A DNA stretch of 57,834 nucleotides from positions 1 through 57,834 of the forward strand of contig JAGLSW010000298.1 of NCBI GenBank assembly GCA_023135565.1. The letters are read 5' to 3'. The translations under genes were made by a program, and so were the position numbers. Below, piece after piece: positions 42,365 through 52,028 of the stretch. The notes below the pieces were generated by a model. It was not told the DNA's origin. It did not search any database and was given only the letters and a program-made list of their open reading frames with translations. How positions within the stretch are numbered: the first letter of the stretch is position 1; each line of letters opens with the position of its first letter. The DNA is from Candidatus Aminicenantota bacterium. Lineage in GTDB: Bacteria; Acidobacteriota; Aminicenantia; UBA2199.

Positions 42365-42660
42365 TTAACGCATACCTTACCGACAGCGCCACCCTGATAA
42401 TTTCCGGTGGTCTTGACGAAATCAACCGCCCCCTCCCCGGGACACCGGTCGAGATTAAGTGCCGGTTTGAATTTTCCACGAAGCGCGTGACCGGGAAAAC
42501 GGGTGATGAAGTGGTAGCTGCTGCAAAGGTAATGCTGCCGCAAGATCGGGAAATCTCCCACATGGACAAGATAAAATTCAAGGAAATAGAGTACACCGTA
42601 ATAAAAATCCAGAAGGTGAAAGCCTTTTCTAAAGGATTCACAGAGGTATATGTGAAATGA
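42361..42660 (+). CDS. Head-tail closure protein
   Basis: 99 residues, beta-rich, ending with a strand pattern (HMDKIKFKEIEYTVIKIQKV) typical of head-closure/stopper proteins that bind under the adaptor. ATGA overlaps both neighbours. Call by size and position. Confidence 0.6.
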   Translation: MINAYLTDSATLIISGGLDEINRPLPGTPVEIKCRFEFSTKRVTGKTGDEVVAAAKVMLPQDREISHMDKIKFKEIEYTVIKIQKVKAFSKGFTEVYVK

Positions 42661-43148
42661 GTGAAAAAGTCGACATTTTTTTATTTGGACACATCGATGC
42701 TAAAAAAGCAGAAGCCGTATCTCAAAAGATAATCGAATCGAAAGGTAAACAGGTAAACCTTTACATTTCGTCGGAGGGAGGGTTTCTTCATCCGGGATTT
42801 GCCATTATTGGAGCAATGAGTGTGAATAAAAATGTCACTACTATTGGATTGGGTAGAGTCGCGAGTACGGCATTTGCCATATTTCTTTCCGGGAAAAAAA
42901 GAACCTGTCACAAAAATTGCTTATTCTTTTATCACGGGATTAGTGACACGATTGAAGGGGAAATTCAGCAGCTAAAAGAAATGGTTGCCGCTAATGTCGA
43001 GTTGCAGAATCAGGCAGACCAGATTGTCTTGAATAAAACGCTAATCACTAAAAAGAAACTCACTTCGATAAAAAAGAAAAGTCAAACATGGATGATAACT
43101 TCCGACGAAGCCCTTGATTTAAGAATAGTTGAAGGGGTGTGTTTGTGA
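42657..43148 (+). CDS. ClpP-like serine protease
   Basis: 163 residues with the ClpP/crotonase fold signs: LYISSEGGFLHPGFAIIGAM, the nucleophile Ser in GRVASTAFAIFLSG (near residue 69) and the His in CLFFYHGISD (near 95); the ending ITSDEALDLRIVEG is the ClpP MTxxEAxxxGLID region. ClpP-like proteases normally mature phage proheads and lie between portal and capsid genes; here it sits among connectors. It is probably the head-maturation protease, displaced. Confidence 0.82.
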   Translation: MSEKVDIFLFGHIDAKKAEAVSQKIIESKGKQVNLYISSEGGFLHPGFAIIGAMSVNKNVTTIGLGRVASTAFAIFLSGKKRTCHKNCLFFYHGISDTIEGEIQQLKEMVAANVELQNQADQIVLNKTLITKKKLTSIKKKSQTWMITSDEALDLRIVEGVCL

Positions 43149-43525
43149 TACTCGACACCAGTGACTTCGACAAGAAATTTGATTTGATATGCAAAGGAAT
43201 CATTCCCAGTCGAACTAAAGTCGGATTGGTACACGCGGCCCAGCAAGCCATGATCGATGCAGACACCATAGAGCCGAAAACCCCACATTTAGAGGGCAAT
43301 TTAAGAGGCTCTAAAAAGGTCGGTTTAGTTGAAAATTCAAAAAAAGAATTCTCTATAGAATTCGGATTCGATCAGCCATACGCAGGCGCATTACATGAAC
43401 GTGAAAAACCGACAAACTGGAGTGAGGAGGGCGTTGGCCCCAAATATTTACAATCAAAGTTGGCGAGATTCATGGATAAATATAAACGAATCTTTGGACT
43501 TGCTATTAAGAGAGGAAAAAAATGA
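43139..43525 (+). CDS. HK97 gp10-like tail-completion protein
   Basis: 128 residues, GTG start (43139 or 43145) overlapping the previous stop. IPSRTKVGLVHAAQQAMIDADTIEPKTPHLEGNLRGS ... FGFDQPYAGALHER is the gp10-like pattern of neck/tail-completion proteins. Confidence 0.82.
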   Translation: MFVILDTSDFDKKFDLICKGIIPSRTKVGLVHAAQQAMIDADTIEPKTPHLEGNLRGSKKVGLVENSKKEFSIEFGFDQPYAGALHEREKPTNWSEEGVGPKYLQSKLARFMDKYKRIFGLAIKRGKK

Positions 43526-43749
43526 AAAATTATAAAATCCAGAATAAGAAAAACAAGAAACAATCATTTGAGATTGCTTACAATTGGAGTAAAGAAGCCC
43601 TTCGGTCACACCTCATTAATACAGCGCATCCGGATAACGGCCCCCTGTATGCGGCAATAGCTGAGAATGGCATCGAAGCATATGAAATATCGGTTTTAGA
43701 AGAGAAGGACGAAAAGGAAAAATCTGCTGCTCAGGAAACCAAGGTTTAG
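43522..43749 (+). CDS. Small hypothetical structural-region protein
   Basis: 75 residues, overlapping the gp10-like gene by 4 bases. N-terminal basic segment, acidic end. No family recognised. Confidence 0.58.
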   Translation: MKNYKIQNKKNKKQSFEIAYNWSKEALRSHLINTAHPDNGPLYAAIAENGIEAYEISVLEEKDEKEKSAAQETKV

Positions 43750-43763
43750 GGATAGAAGATAGC

Positions 43764-44165
43764 ATGATACATGAGATCGGGAAACATATAGCAAATAACA
43801 TACCTTTTTTCGTATGTGGTGAAACCCTGCAAATCGGGTTCACCGCCCAGTATGCCCCGGTCAGGCACACAGTGATTCTTAACAGCGTTGGCGGTTCAAC
43901 AAGTGTACACCTACCAGATCAAGTAGAACCCATAATTCAATTTATTTCCCGTTCAGAAGATCACCTGCAGGCTTATAATGACAGTATGCTTCTTTTTAGT
44001 TTATTTCATGGCGCCACTTCGATTGAATTGCCGGTTGAGAACGAAAAGCAGTACATTGTAACCCTTGCACAGGCCGTATCGACCCCATTCAACATCGGGT
44101 TTGACGGAAAAAAACATGAGTATTCGCTGAATATAAAATTTGATTTAAAAGAAAAGGAGGAATAA
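43764..44165 (+). CDS. Tail terminator-like protein
   Basis: 133 residues located between the gp10-like and tail-tube genes, the usual place of the tail terminator or minor capsid 3-type protein. Alpha/beta sequence with a short helix near the start (EIGKHIANNIPFFVCGETLQIGF) fits such a fold. Assigned by synteny. Confidence 0.6.
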   Translation: MIHEIGKHIANNIPFFVCGETLQIGFTAQYAPVRHTVILNSVGGSTSVHLPDQVEPIIQFISRSEDHLQAYNDSMLLFSLFHGATSIELPVENEKQYIVTLAQAVSTPFNIGFDGKKHEYSLNIKFDLKEKEE

Positions 44166-44168
44166 AAA

Positions 44169-44699
44169 ATGCCAAAATTACCGGATAAAGGAACCGCGGC
44201 AATTGTGTGGGATCCTGATGGAGATAACATAGTCTTTAAGAAAGCATTTGAAGATATTGTATTCAAAGATGAAGAAATCACCTCAGAGGTTTTTGAAGCA
44301 CAGTTCGGTCAAACTCCCGTCGATGAATTTACCGAAGGAGTTAAAATTAATTTCGAGGCGGTTTTTACGAGAGAAGATATCGAAAAGCTGGCTACTTTCT
44401 GCGTTGGCGCCACAGTATCGGGCACCACATCAAAACAAATCGAATTTAGCGTACCTGTAGGAGAAAGCAAGTACCAATACGCCAAACAGGTGATAATAAA
44501 ACCTATGGTTAACCAACAGCCGGTCAGTGATGAAAGCCAGTGGCTCTATTTGTATAAATGTTTCCCTGGCAGAGCGTTTGAAATCGGATTTGGCACCGAC
44601 CAGAAAAAGTTCAGCTTCAACTTCAAGGTTTTCCCCGATCAGGATGAAGCATCCCCGACCTACGGCAAAACCCACCGGTTTGGAACTGCTGCTGCTTAA
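44169..44699 (+). CDS. Major tail tube protein
   Basis: 176 residues, beta-rich, immediately before the tail chaperone genes. The Ig-free tube fold and length agree with siphovirus tube proteins. AAGGAGGAATAAAAA gives very strong translation initiation. No sheath gene is present, so the tail is non-contractile. Confidence 0.78.
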   Translation: MPKLPDKGTAAIVWDPDGDNIVFKKAFEDIVFKDEEITSEVFEAQFGQTPVDEFTEGVKINFEAVFTREDIEKLATFCVGATVSGTTSKQIEFSVPVGESKYQYAKQVIIKPMVNQQPVSDESQWLYLYKCFPGRAFEIGFGTDQKKFSFNFKVFPDQDEASPTYGKTHRFGTAAA

Positions 44700-44743
44700 A
44701 ACCATCTAATTAAACAAAAAAAAAGAAAAATAAGGAGTAAAAA

Positions 44744-45061
44744 ATGCCAAAATTAGTGATTAACACAAAAAAATCATGCTATGAACCTTTCGAGGTTGTA
44801 ATCAATGGGAAAAGTTATGTTTTAGAAATGCAAATTAACAGGAGTTTTATCAGTGAATTTGAAGCCCTTTCGGAAGGTGTAGATGATACCTTCGAAATTC
44901 AAGACAAGCAGTTGGATTTCCTTTTTTCGGAACTTCCTGAAGCGGAAATCAAAGAGATGGACATAAGAGAGAAAAGCTTTATTCTAACTTCATGGCAGGA
45001 TTATGCTTTAAATTTTAATTCGCGCGTAGAGAGCAATAAAAAAAAAGGGAAAAAATTATAG
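44744..45061 (+). CDS. Tail assembly chaperone, short (G-type) product
   Basis: 105 residues. Acidic helical protein between tube and tape measure genes, as for lambda gpG. It ends in a Lys-rich run encoded by a slippery sequence (45040-45046, A-AAA-AAA), at which -1 slippage gives the longer GT-type product. Confidence 0.8.
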   Translation: MPKLVINTKKSCYEPFEVVINGKSYVLEMQINRSFISEFEALSEGVDDTFEIQDKQLDFLFSELPEAEIKEMDIREKSFILTSWQDYALNFNSRVESNKKKGKKL

Positions 45062-45291
45062 AGATTTCTCAAGCCTTCCCGGGCCTCTTTAAATTTGAGC
45101 AATTAGATTCGATGCCCACCTACGATATCCAGTGGTGGCTTGTCAGGGCAAGGCTGTCTAATATGGAAAAAGAAATGAAGTTCATCGATAACTTTCGTTT
45201 AGCTTTGCATGGGGAAGAAAAACATTTACACCCCGTGCAGGCCAATCACGAATACACAACGCGGGTACTCTCAGATGTTTTGGGATACTAG
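45046..45291 (+). CDS. Tail chaperone -1 frame extension (T-type part)
   Basis: From the slippery A-AAA-AAA at 45040-45046 the -1 frame is open for 81 codons to the TAG at 45289-45291 (QAFPGLFKFEQLDSMPTYD ... TRVLSDVLGY). No good independent start exists. A -1 frameshift giving a G-T fusion is a conserved feature of tailed phages at exactly this place, and the total of ~182 residues is typical. Confidence 0.82.
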   Translation, partial: REKIIEISQAFPGLFKFEQLDSMPTYDIQWWLVRARLSNMEKEMKFIDNFRLALHGEEKHLHPVQANHEYTTRVLSDVLGY

Positions 45292-45298
45292 GTGATAC

Positions 45299-48211
45299 AT
45301 GTCGGGTGGAATATTTAACGCAGGTGCCGTAGTCGTTAAAATGCAAGCGAAAATGGATGAATGGAATGCATCCACCCGCACAATAAAAAAAGACATGACA
45401 ACCATTCAGGGGTTTGCTGCCAGGAATGAGAAGCAACTGAAAAAGATGTCCGGTTCATTTGCTAAAGTTGCTGCCGTCACCACCCTGGCGTTTACCGTTT
45501 TCCTGAATTCATCGATTAAGCTAAACAAAGGACTTGCCAACGTTGCAACCCTGGCGCCGAAATCGACCCAACAAATTCTAAATTTAAAAAGTGAAGTTCA
45601 AGACCTCAGCATCAAGTATGGAAAGGCTGCCGAAGATTTAACAGGCGGCTCATATCAAATCGTCTCAGCTTTTGGTGCACAGGCCCTGGCAAGTAAAAAA
45701 CTTGACCTGACTGCACGGGCCGCCGCCGCGGGCATGGCAACAACGGCAGACACCCTGAATTATCTCTCCGCCGTTACTAAAGGGTACAATAAAACCACCG
45801 ATGAAGCATATGAACGAGCCTCCGATCTCGGATTCATGACGGTCAAGCTTGGGCAAACCACTTTCCCGGAGTTGGCCGCAAGTATTGGCAGGGCAATCCC
45901 CACTGCGGCGAAAATGGGGGTGGGTGTTGCCGAGTTGCACGCCGAGTTCGCTACATTGACCGGTGTGACCGGGAACGCCGCCGAAGTGAGCACCCAGGTT
46001 GCGGGTATTCTCCGGGGAATGATAAAACCCACCCAGGGAATGAAAGCTGCAATCAGTGAGCTGGGTTACTCCACAGCGGAAGGCATGATTAAAAACCTGG
46101 GCATGGTGGGGTCATTAAAGGCGTTGATCGGGACTACAGATGGTACTTCCGAGAGTGTGGGGAAACTGTTTCGCCGGGCCGAGGCTCTTACCGCCATATT
46201 TGCTTTGACTGGAGCGCAGGCTGCTGATTTCAAAAGGAAGTTTGCCGAAATGAAGGAAGCTGCAGGGGCTACGGGAGAGGCTTTTATCGCAATGTCGAGC
46301 GGCATCAACAAAACCGGCTATGAATTTGAGCAGACAAAACAAAGAGTAGCTGTCCTCAGCCAGAATATCGGTGATTCGCTGATACCGATTTTTTCAACAC
46401 TCCTTGATATCGTGTCTCCCGGTATTACCCTTTTCTCAAATATGGCTGTGAATTTCAAAGCGCTTCCGGCACCGATCAAATTCATTACCACCGGTATGAT
46501 AGCGCTTACCGGGGCTACGGTGGCCTTAATCGCTATGAAAGCAAAGCTATTGGTCTTATGGGGAAAAATCCCTGCCAGACTTGCAAAAATGGCGGTTGCA
46601 ATGGGGCCATATGTTGCGGCAATTATGGCAGGATATGCGGCCTACACCGCAATAAAGGCTGCTGCCGAAAAAGCGGGCAAAGCTCATGATAAACATATGG
46701 GTATCATTGCCTCCACCGCACAAAGAGAAAAGAAAATTTTTGACGCTCTAATCGCCTTTAAAAAACAGGCTACCGCGGAAGACCTGGGCATATACCGGCA
46801 GTCGATAGCGATGAAAAAAACGCTGCTTTTCGCATCTCATGAGCAGAGATTGAAATTTCAGCAGAACTTCCTATTGAAAAACAGTGCCAATTTTAGTAAT
46901 TTCTGGAAAAACCGGCAGAAAAATTTGAAAGGAAACTTAAATGATGAAAACGTTCAGACCGATGAGCAGAGGCAAAGCATAGCTGCGATTCTAAAAAAAT
47001 CCAGGGAAACGCAAAAGCAGGCCACTCTCAATGAATTCGACTTCCGCATCTGGAAGGCCCGGCAGGCATATGAGGCAGAGAAGAAAATTCTCGATGAAAA
47101 CCGGGCTTCAAAAGAAGAATTCATAGAGCTTCAAAGAGGGTATAATTCCGAACTCAAAGCAATAGAAAAAGACCGGCTTGAATATAACACCCAAAAACAA
47201 AAAGAGGAAAACGAAAAAAGACAGGAAGCAAATGAAGCCTTCTACGAACACAGAAGGTTGCAGATAGAGGAATTTGATGGTTTCGTCCGGGAGCAAGATA
47301 CTTTGGCGGAGTTCGAGGCCCTTACCGGCCGGGAACGGCAGCGGGCGGAACTTGACCGCTGGCATCAAGAGCAGCGGCAGAAGTTAATCGCGCTCCTCAG
47401 GTTCAACATACTCCAGGGGACTACATTCACGGCAATGCGCATAGCCCTGGAAAAGCAATTTTACAACGAAAAAAATAAATTAGACGATGATGATGAAAAA
47501 ACATGGATTGGAAGGCTAAACAAAAAGCTAAAGAAATACTATGAGTACTTCCAGGTTACCTTTGCCAGTTTCAAAGGATACCTCGACGCGAAGCAAAAAA
47601 AGTTAGATACAGAGTACGAAAAAGAAAAGGCTTTTATAGAAGCGAACATCACGGATGAAGCGGAAAGGAAGGCTGCCCTCGAAAAACTCGACGCGGAATA
47701 CACCGAAAAGCGGCGAAAAATGGAAAGGCAGAAGGCCATGTACGCCAAGGTTAGCAATATCGCATCTGCAATAATGAACACCGCTGCCGCGGTAACGAAA
47801 GCTCTCACCGCGGGTCCTTTCCTCGGCCCGGTGCTGGCCGGTATAATCGGCGTTATGGGAGCGGCGCAGGTGGCTATGATCGCGCGCACCCCTATTCCTA
47901 TGGCGGTAGGTGGAAGGGTAAAAGAGGAAGGAATGGCCTTACTCCATAAAGATGAAGTTGTCATGCCTTATGAAAGGGCAATGCAGATAGAGCGCACTAA
48001 TACTTTTGTTGAGAGGCGTTTTTCAAGCCCACCGCGGGAAGCGGCAGGGACCCGGGGCGGAGGCGGGGATACAGTCAACATATATATCAACACCATCGAC
48101 GGTTCGAACCTTGAAGAGATTTTTGATACAAAGATAATCCCCCTAATCCAAAGCCGTACCAGAACTGAAAACCTTTTAATTTATAAAGGGGCCGTAAAGG
48201 AGCATGTCTAA
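45299..48211 (+). CDS. Tail tape measure protein
   Basis: 970 residues, the largest structural gene. N-terminal helical TP901-type tape measure region (MATTADTLNYLSAVTKGYN, GVGVAELHAEFATLTGVTGN), hydrophobic helices near 395-450 (with MIALTGATVALIAMKAK), a long coiled coil (~500-810), and a late hydrophobic Ala/Gly segment (~830-870). Sets tail length; at about 0.15 nm per residue a tail near 145 nm is expected. The stop overlaps the next start. Confidence 0.93.
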   Translation: MSGGIFNAGAVVVKMQAKMDEWNASTRTIKKDMTTIQGFAARNEKQLKKMSGSFAKVAAVTTLAFTVFLNSSIKLNKGLANVATLAPKSTQQILNLKSEVQDLSIKYGKAAEDLTGGSYQIVSAFGAQALASKKLDLTARAAAAGMATTADTLNYLSAVTKGYNKTTDEAYERASDLGFMTVKLGQTTFPELAASIGRAIPTAAKMGVGVAELHAEFATLTGVTGNAAEVSTQVAGILRGMIKPTQGMKAAISELGYSTAEGMIKNLGMVGSLKALIGTTDGTSESVGKLFRRAEALTAIFALTGAQAADFKRKFAEMKEAAGATGEAFIAMSSGINKTGYEFEQTKQRVAVLSQNIGDSLIPIFSTLLDIVSPGITLFSNMAVNFKALPAPIKFITTGMIALTGATVALIAMKAKLLVLWGKIPARLAKMAVAMGPYVAAIMAGYAAYTAIKAAAEKAGKAHDKHMGIIASTAQREKKIFDALIAFKKQATAEDLGIYRQSIAMKKTLLFASHEQRLKFQQNFLLKNSANFSNFWKNRQKNLKGNLNDENVQTDEQRQSIAAILKKSRETQKQATLNEFDFRIWKARQAYEAEKKILDENRASKEEFIELQRGYNSELKAIEKDRLEYNTQKQKEENEKRQEANEAFYEHRRLQIEEFDGFVREQDTLAEFEALTGRERQRAELDRWHQEQRQKLIALLRFNILQGTTFTAMRIALEKQFYNEKNKLDDDDEKTWIGRLNKKLKKYYEYFQVTFASFKGYLDAKQKKLDTEYEKEKAFIEANITDEAERKAALEKLDAEYTEKRRKMERQKAMYAKVSNIASAIMNTAAAVTKALTAGPFLGPVLAGIIGVMGAAQVAMIARTPIPMAVGGRVKEEGMALLHKDEVVMPYERAMQIERTNTFVERRFSSPPREAAGTRGGGGDTVNIYINTIDGSNLEEIFDTKIIPLIQSRTRTENLLIYKGAVKEHV

Positions 48212-49314
48212 TGGCGAATATCCTTTTTTTCTACAAAAATGATTGGGACACCCCGGAAGCTGGGTGCAGTTCGGCACACAGCAGCTTCCCGGTCGCCAAC
48301 ACCCAGGAAAGAATTCTCATGAAGCCATGGAGATCGAACTACGGCCCCGGTTCCGGGTGGGGTACTTTTAAAATCGACGAAACTAACCGGTATATATGTT
48401 TTCAAGAAACCGGGCAACCACAGCAGAGCGCGGAGATTTCAACCGGTACATTCAACGCCGCTACTCTTGCTGCTGAAATCGAATTGCAAATGGAAGCCTC
48501 CGGCACCCATGATTTTATCGTCTGGTATGATGAAGAGCAGAATAAATTCAGAATTGCTTCAAATACCGGCACCTTTGCGGTGTTGGGTTCGCAAACCACA
48601 AACGCCATCTGGTCAACCATCGGATTCGATGAGGTCGATACCGAGGATACACTTGATAGCTATACCGCAAATGAAGTGCGCATTCACACCGCAGAATGGC
48701 TCAAGATCAATAGCGCAAACGTTACTGTGGCCGGTGTTTTTGTATTTCACCACAATATCCAGAACTCCGGCGACGTGAAGGTGCAATTCTCGAATGATGA
48801 CTTTATAACCATCGAGTATGAGTATTCGTTGCTGAAAGGTGACGGCGTGATGGTTAAGCTGCTGCACCCGTCCCCTCTGCAATACAACGACATACGGATT
48901 TTCATCCAGGACAAAAGCAACCCGGCAGGGTATGTTGAGTTTGGCCGGGTTTGGTTGGGCGATTGCTTTGAGCCGAAACACGGTTTTTCTCCGAATTTTT
49001 CCGATAAACCAAAAGACCTATCAAGAGTCATTGTTGGCGGCGGTGGGCAGGCGTTCTCCCTGATAAATCCGCATATACAAAACCAGTCATACAGCTTTGG
49101 TCTGGCTGACCCGAAAGATAAATTTGATGAAATATTTAACGAGGTTGGACTGGCTAAGCCTCTTGTGATAGTTGAGAAACCGCTCACACCTATATCGGCA
49201 GAATACCTGGAACCGGAAAAGCATTCGCATTACTGCCGGTTGTCGAGTTGGAGCATGAAGCATGAATCAGGAAACAAATTTTCGTTGAAAACAGGTAGAA
49301 CGGAGGAAAAATAA
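48211..49314 (+). CDS. Tail-tip protein
   Basis: 367 residues following the tape measure gene, the usual place of the distal-tail protein. Beta-rich with jelly-roll-like stretches (YICFQETGQPQQSAEISTGT, VFVFHHNIQNSGDVKVQFSN). No specific family recognised. It is coupled to its neighbours by TAATG overlaps on both ends. Confidence 0.7.
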   Translation: MANILFFYKNDWDTPEAGCSSAHSSFPVANTQERILMKPWRSNYGPGSGWGTFKIDETNRYICFQETGQPQQSAEISTGTFNAATLAAEIELQMEASGTHDFIVWYDEEQNKFRIASNTGTFAVLGSQTTNAIWSTIGFDEVDTEDTLDSYTANEVRIHTAEWLKINSANVTVAGVFVFHHNIQNSGDVKVQFSNDDFITIEYEYSLLKGDGVMVKLLHPSPLQYNDIRIFIQDKSNPAGYVEFGRVWLGDCFEPKHGFSPNFSDKPKDLSRVIVGGGGQAFSLINPHIQNQSYSFGLADPKDKFDEIFNEVGLAKPLVIVEKPLTPISAEYLEPEKHSHYCRLSSWSMKHESGNKFSLKTGRTEEK

Positions 49315-49451
49315 TGAAAGATGAAGCCCCGGTTATATTGGTAGAAATCAAGGCAGGTGTCCCCATAGATAACGGTTCAGAGGGATTATTGCTGTGCCAG
49401 GATGGAGATAAGCTGTTTCTACAGACCGGTGAAAAAATCGCGGTGAATTGA
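49314..49451 (+). CDS. 45-residue tail-region protein
   Basis: Starts MKDEAPVILVEIKAGVPIDN and ends LFLQTGEKIAVN; the start overlaps the previous stop (TAATG) and AGGAAAAA is just upstream. Beta-hairpin-like. Function unknown; a small tip or chaperone component. Confidence 0.58.
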   Translation: MKDEAPVILVEIKAGVPIDNGSEGLLLCQDGDKLFLQTGEKIAVN

Positions 49452-49458
49452 GGATACT

Positions 49459-49914
49459 ATGGCAGGGAAAAAAATATCAGAACTTTTTTTGATTCCGGCA
49501 ATTGCGGGCGATGATGTGTTTCCAGTTGTTGACATTTCATCCGATACTACAAAAAAAGTAGCGTTTTCAAATCTCACTGCTTGCATTGCTCCAAATATGG
49601 TAGGAACCGAAGGGATCACAATCTCCAATGACACTATAACAATAACATCACAATGCCCTATTGTTCTTGTAACTATCGATACAGAAGGAGGGGCGGCCAC
49701 CGATGACCTCAAGCAAATCAATTGCTCAATCATCGGGCAATTCCTGATATTACAAATAGCGAACAATGACCATATCGTAACCATCAAAGACAGAGCTGTG
49801 GAAGGCAAAATATACGGAATGGGGGATTTTACATTTGCAACGAAAAGATCAAAATATGTCTGCGTGTACGTAGACGGGCGCACCGATGAGATTTCAAGGA
49901 GCGCAAACGCATGA
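49459..49914 (+). CDS. Tail/receptor-binding-region protein
   Basis: 151 residues. The opening KKISELFLIPAIAGDDVFPVVDISSDTTKKVAFSNL is the head-binding/collar-type N-terminus of many phage tail fibre proteins. The rest is beta-rich and short, so it may be an adapter for a fibre rather than a full fibre. ATGA overlap with the hub gene. Confidence 0.68.
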   Translation: MAGKKISELFLIPAIAGDDVFPVVDISSDTTKKVAFSNLTACIAPNMVGTEGITISNDTITITSQCPIVLVTIDTEGGAATDDLKQINCSIIGQFLILQIANNDHIVTIKDRAVEGKIYGMGDFTFATKRSKYVCVYVDGRTDEISRSANA

Positions 49915-52025
49915 GCATATGGGACTCGACAGGTCATGGAGCATATTCCACTGAGTATACAGGTGGTGAACTTGTCCAGGTTGACGAAAACGGGACAAGT
50001 CTCGTCAGGAAACTGTCGGTTTCAAACTGCGATTCGACTCCCGGTTCATATTTTCATGACATGGATAATTGCCGGCTATATGTTCACACTTCCACGGGTG
50101 ATTCGCCCCGCAGTGATAACTATAGTTTCCAGGGGTATACCTGGTTAGCCATAACCAACCGGCAGGAACCGGGTAATCCTGTAGATTTCATCCCCCAGGA
50201 GGGGGAACCTGATGGCGCGGCCCGGAATGCATATTATATGCCAATATTGGCGCCAACTCCCATTTCCCTTACCCAGGCCGTGAGTGATTTTTATACTTCC
50301 GCCATGCGTTCACAATTCGGGTCGCTCTCCTTTGGCGACCCCGCCTACTGGTGGGCAAACAGCCAGGTGTTAAATTTCCACAACAAAAAGGTTGTTATCA
50401 AGGTTGGCAATGTAGGTGACGTATATTCGGATTTTCAAACGATTTTCATAGGTAAGGCCGGGACTCCTGATTTTTCAGATTCGGGGCTGAGGTTGTCTCT
50501 TAGTGACATCCGGGAAGGGGTGCTCAGGCAAATACCGGCAGACCGATTCGACTCCACCGCGTACCCCAACCTTAACTCACAAGCTGAGAATAAGGTTATT
50601 CCAATTCTGTGGGGTATAAAATATGGAATTCAACCGGTTAAAATCGACACCGCCACCCACAGGTACAAAGTGACCAAAACGATATTTCTTAGTGGGACAA
50701 CATATCCGATAGAGAGTATTACCGTCTACAAAGACGGTGTGCAGATATACGAACCCGGCGATTACGCATCAGACCTAAACAACGGAGAATTCACACTCGC
50801 AGCGGACCCGGGAGAGGCTGAAATTACTGTGGATGTTCATGGCTTGCAGTGCAAGTACGATTTTTCAACCGGTACTCCTACCCTTCAATTCTCAGAAAAC
50901 ACCGCTGACATCCTGTTTTTTATCCTGCTGGAACTAAACGGGATTCCAGTCGGGCAAATTCACCTGGAAGATTTTCAGGCACTCCAATTGAAACGTACCC
51001 AGCGCATCGGGATATACCTGACCCAGGCCACGGAAACCATTGAGATGATTCGCCTACTGCAGCGGTCGGCAGTTTTTCACTTCATCCCCACGCAGGACGG
51101 GAAGTACACCGTGAAATATTACGACCGGGGTGTACCTGCGGACGCAAAATCAATCCAGGATTATAACTATGGACCCGGAGGAGTGTCGATGACCCAGGAG
51201 ACGAAATCCGCATTCCAACATGTGGTACTCCAATATGGAAAATCCCCGCATGAGGATAATTACCAGACGGTCTACTCCTCAGAGCCGGAAACCGGATATC
51301 GATATGGAAACGAGGAAACACTCACTATTGTGACTGCACTCGCCAGCCGGGAGGAAGCCGAAGCCCTACTTGAGTTCTATTTGAATCTTGTCAAAGAACC
51401 GGCAAAAAAAATTACTGCTGAACTGCTGGGAGTAGGTGTTAACATCATGCCTACCGAAAAGGTGAAATTTTCCCGCTCTGTCAAAAACGAGAAAGGCGAA
51501 ACGATTAGTATAGCAGTTAACGAAGTGTACGTAATTCTTGAAGCCAGAAAGGATGTGTCGGGAAAAAAAACCAGGATTGTTGGGCTGCTCGATGAGCAGG
51601 TACAGGGGGATATTCTCCATACGGACACTGACCATGCAGAGAACTACACTGAGTATCCCGATATAGTCAACACCGAACACACAAACGATCACACGAACGT
51701 TCCACACATAGACCACAACAATAGCACTAATGAACCCCACATTGATGAAAGAGAAAATTATACCGACCATACCGATCATGATTATTATACTGAGTCCCAT
51801 GCGAACTATACGGACGGTAGTTTGCACTTTGATAATCCCGTCAATAAGCATACACTCTACAGTGATGGCCCCGGCTACCTTCAAAGTCATGAAAATGTCC
51901 CGCATCAAGATTATCCAGACACGACAAACATACCACGTATCGACTGGCATGTGAACGGGCACGGTGACCATAACGATCACGGTGACCTTCATATGAATGT
52001 TCCGCATACAAATTCGGAGTTATAA
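49911..52025 (+). CDS. Tail-tip/hub protein with an H-x-[D/N] repeat tail
   Basis: 704 residues. Residues ~100-565 have the layout of phage tail-tip hub proteins (GDPAYWWANSQVLNFHNKKVV, NKVIPILWGIKYGIQPVKI). From residue 570 to the end, 135 residues contain 20 His; 17 are in H-x-D or H-x-N motifs, with five Y-x-D motifs as well, often as NVPHxD or NYTD units. No Cys, few hydrophobics. Such a tail is likely exposed at the tip. The next gene is a radical-SAM/SPASM enzyme, so the tail is the probable substrate; metal binding at the tip is an alternative. Hub identity moderate, repeat certain. Confidence 0.78.
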   Translation: MSIWDSTGHGAYSTEYTGGELVQVDENGTSLVRKLSVSNCDSTPGSYFHDMDNCRLYVHTSTGDSPRSDNYSFQGYTWLAITNRQEPGNPVDFIPQEGEPDGAARNAYYMPILAPTPISLTQAVSDFYTSAMRSQFGSLSFGDPAYWWANSQVLNFHNKKVVIKVGNVGDVYSDFQTIFIGKAGTPDFSDSGLRLSLSDIREGVLRQIPADRFDSTAYPNLNSQAENKVIPILWGIKYGIQPVKIDTATHRYKVTKTIFLSGTTYPIESITVYKDGVQIYEPGDYASDLNNGEFTLAADPGEAEITVDVHGLQCKYDFSTGTPTLQFSENTADILFFILLELNGIPVGQIHLEDFQALQLKRTQRIGIYLTQATETIEMIRLLQRSAVFHFIPTQDGKYTVKYYDRGVPADAKSIQDYNYGPGGVSMTQETKSAFQHVVLQYGKSPHEDNYQTVYSSEPETGYRYGNEETLTIVTALASREEAEALLEFYLNLVKEPAKKITAELLGVGVNIMPTEKVKFSRSVKNEKGETISIAVNEVYVILEARKDVSGKKTRIVGLLDEQVQGDILHTDTDHAENYTEYPDIVNTEHTNDHTNVPHIDHNNSTNEPHIDERENYTDHTDHDYYTESHANYTDGSLHFDNPVNKHTLYSDGPGYLQSHENVPHQDYPDTTNIPRIDWHVNGHGDHNDHGDLHMNVPHTNSEL
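51618..52022 (+). repeat. Coding repeat region, H-x-[D/N] motif array
   Basis: Nucleotides for hub residues 570-704. The recurring units are protein-level motifs (H-x-D/N, Y-x-D/E, N-V-P-H), while the DNA is not a clean tandem repeat and codons differ between copies. This argues for selection on the protein motif rather than recent slippage. Confidence 0.9.
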
Positions 52026-52028
52026 AAA

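Noticed and set aside
51366-52007. Antisense open frame over the H-x-[D/N] tail
   Set aside because: It arises from His/Asp-rich codons read backward (Met/Val/Ile-rich product) and has no ribosome-binding site.
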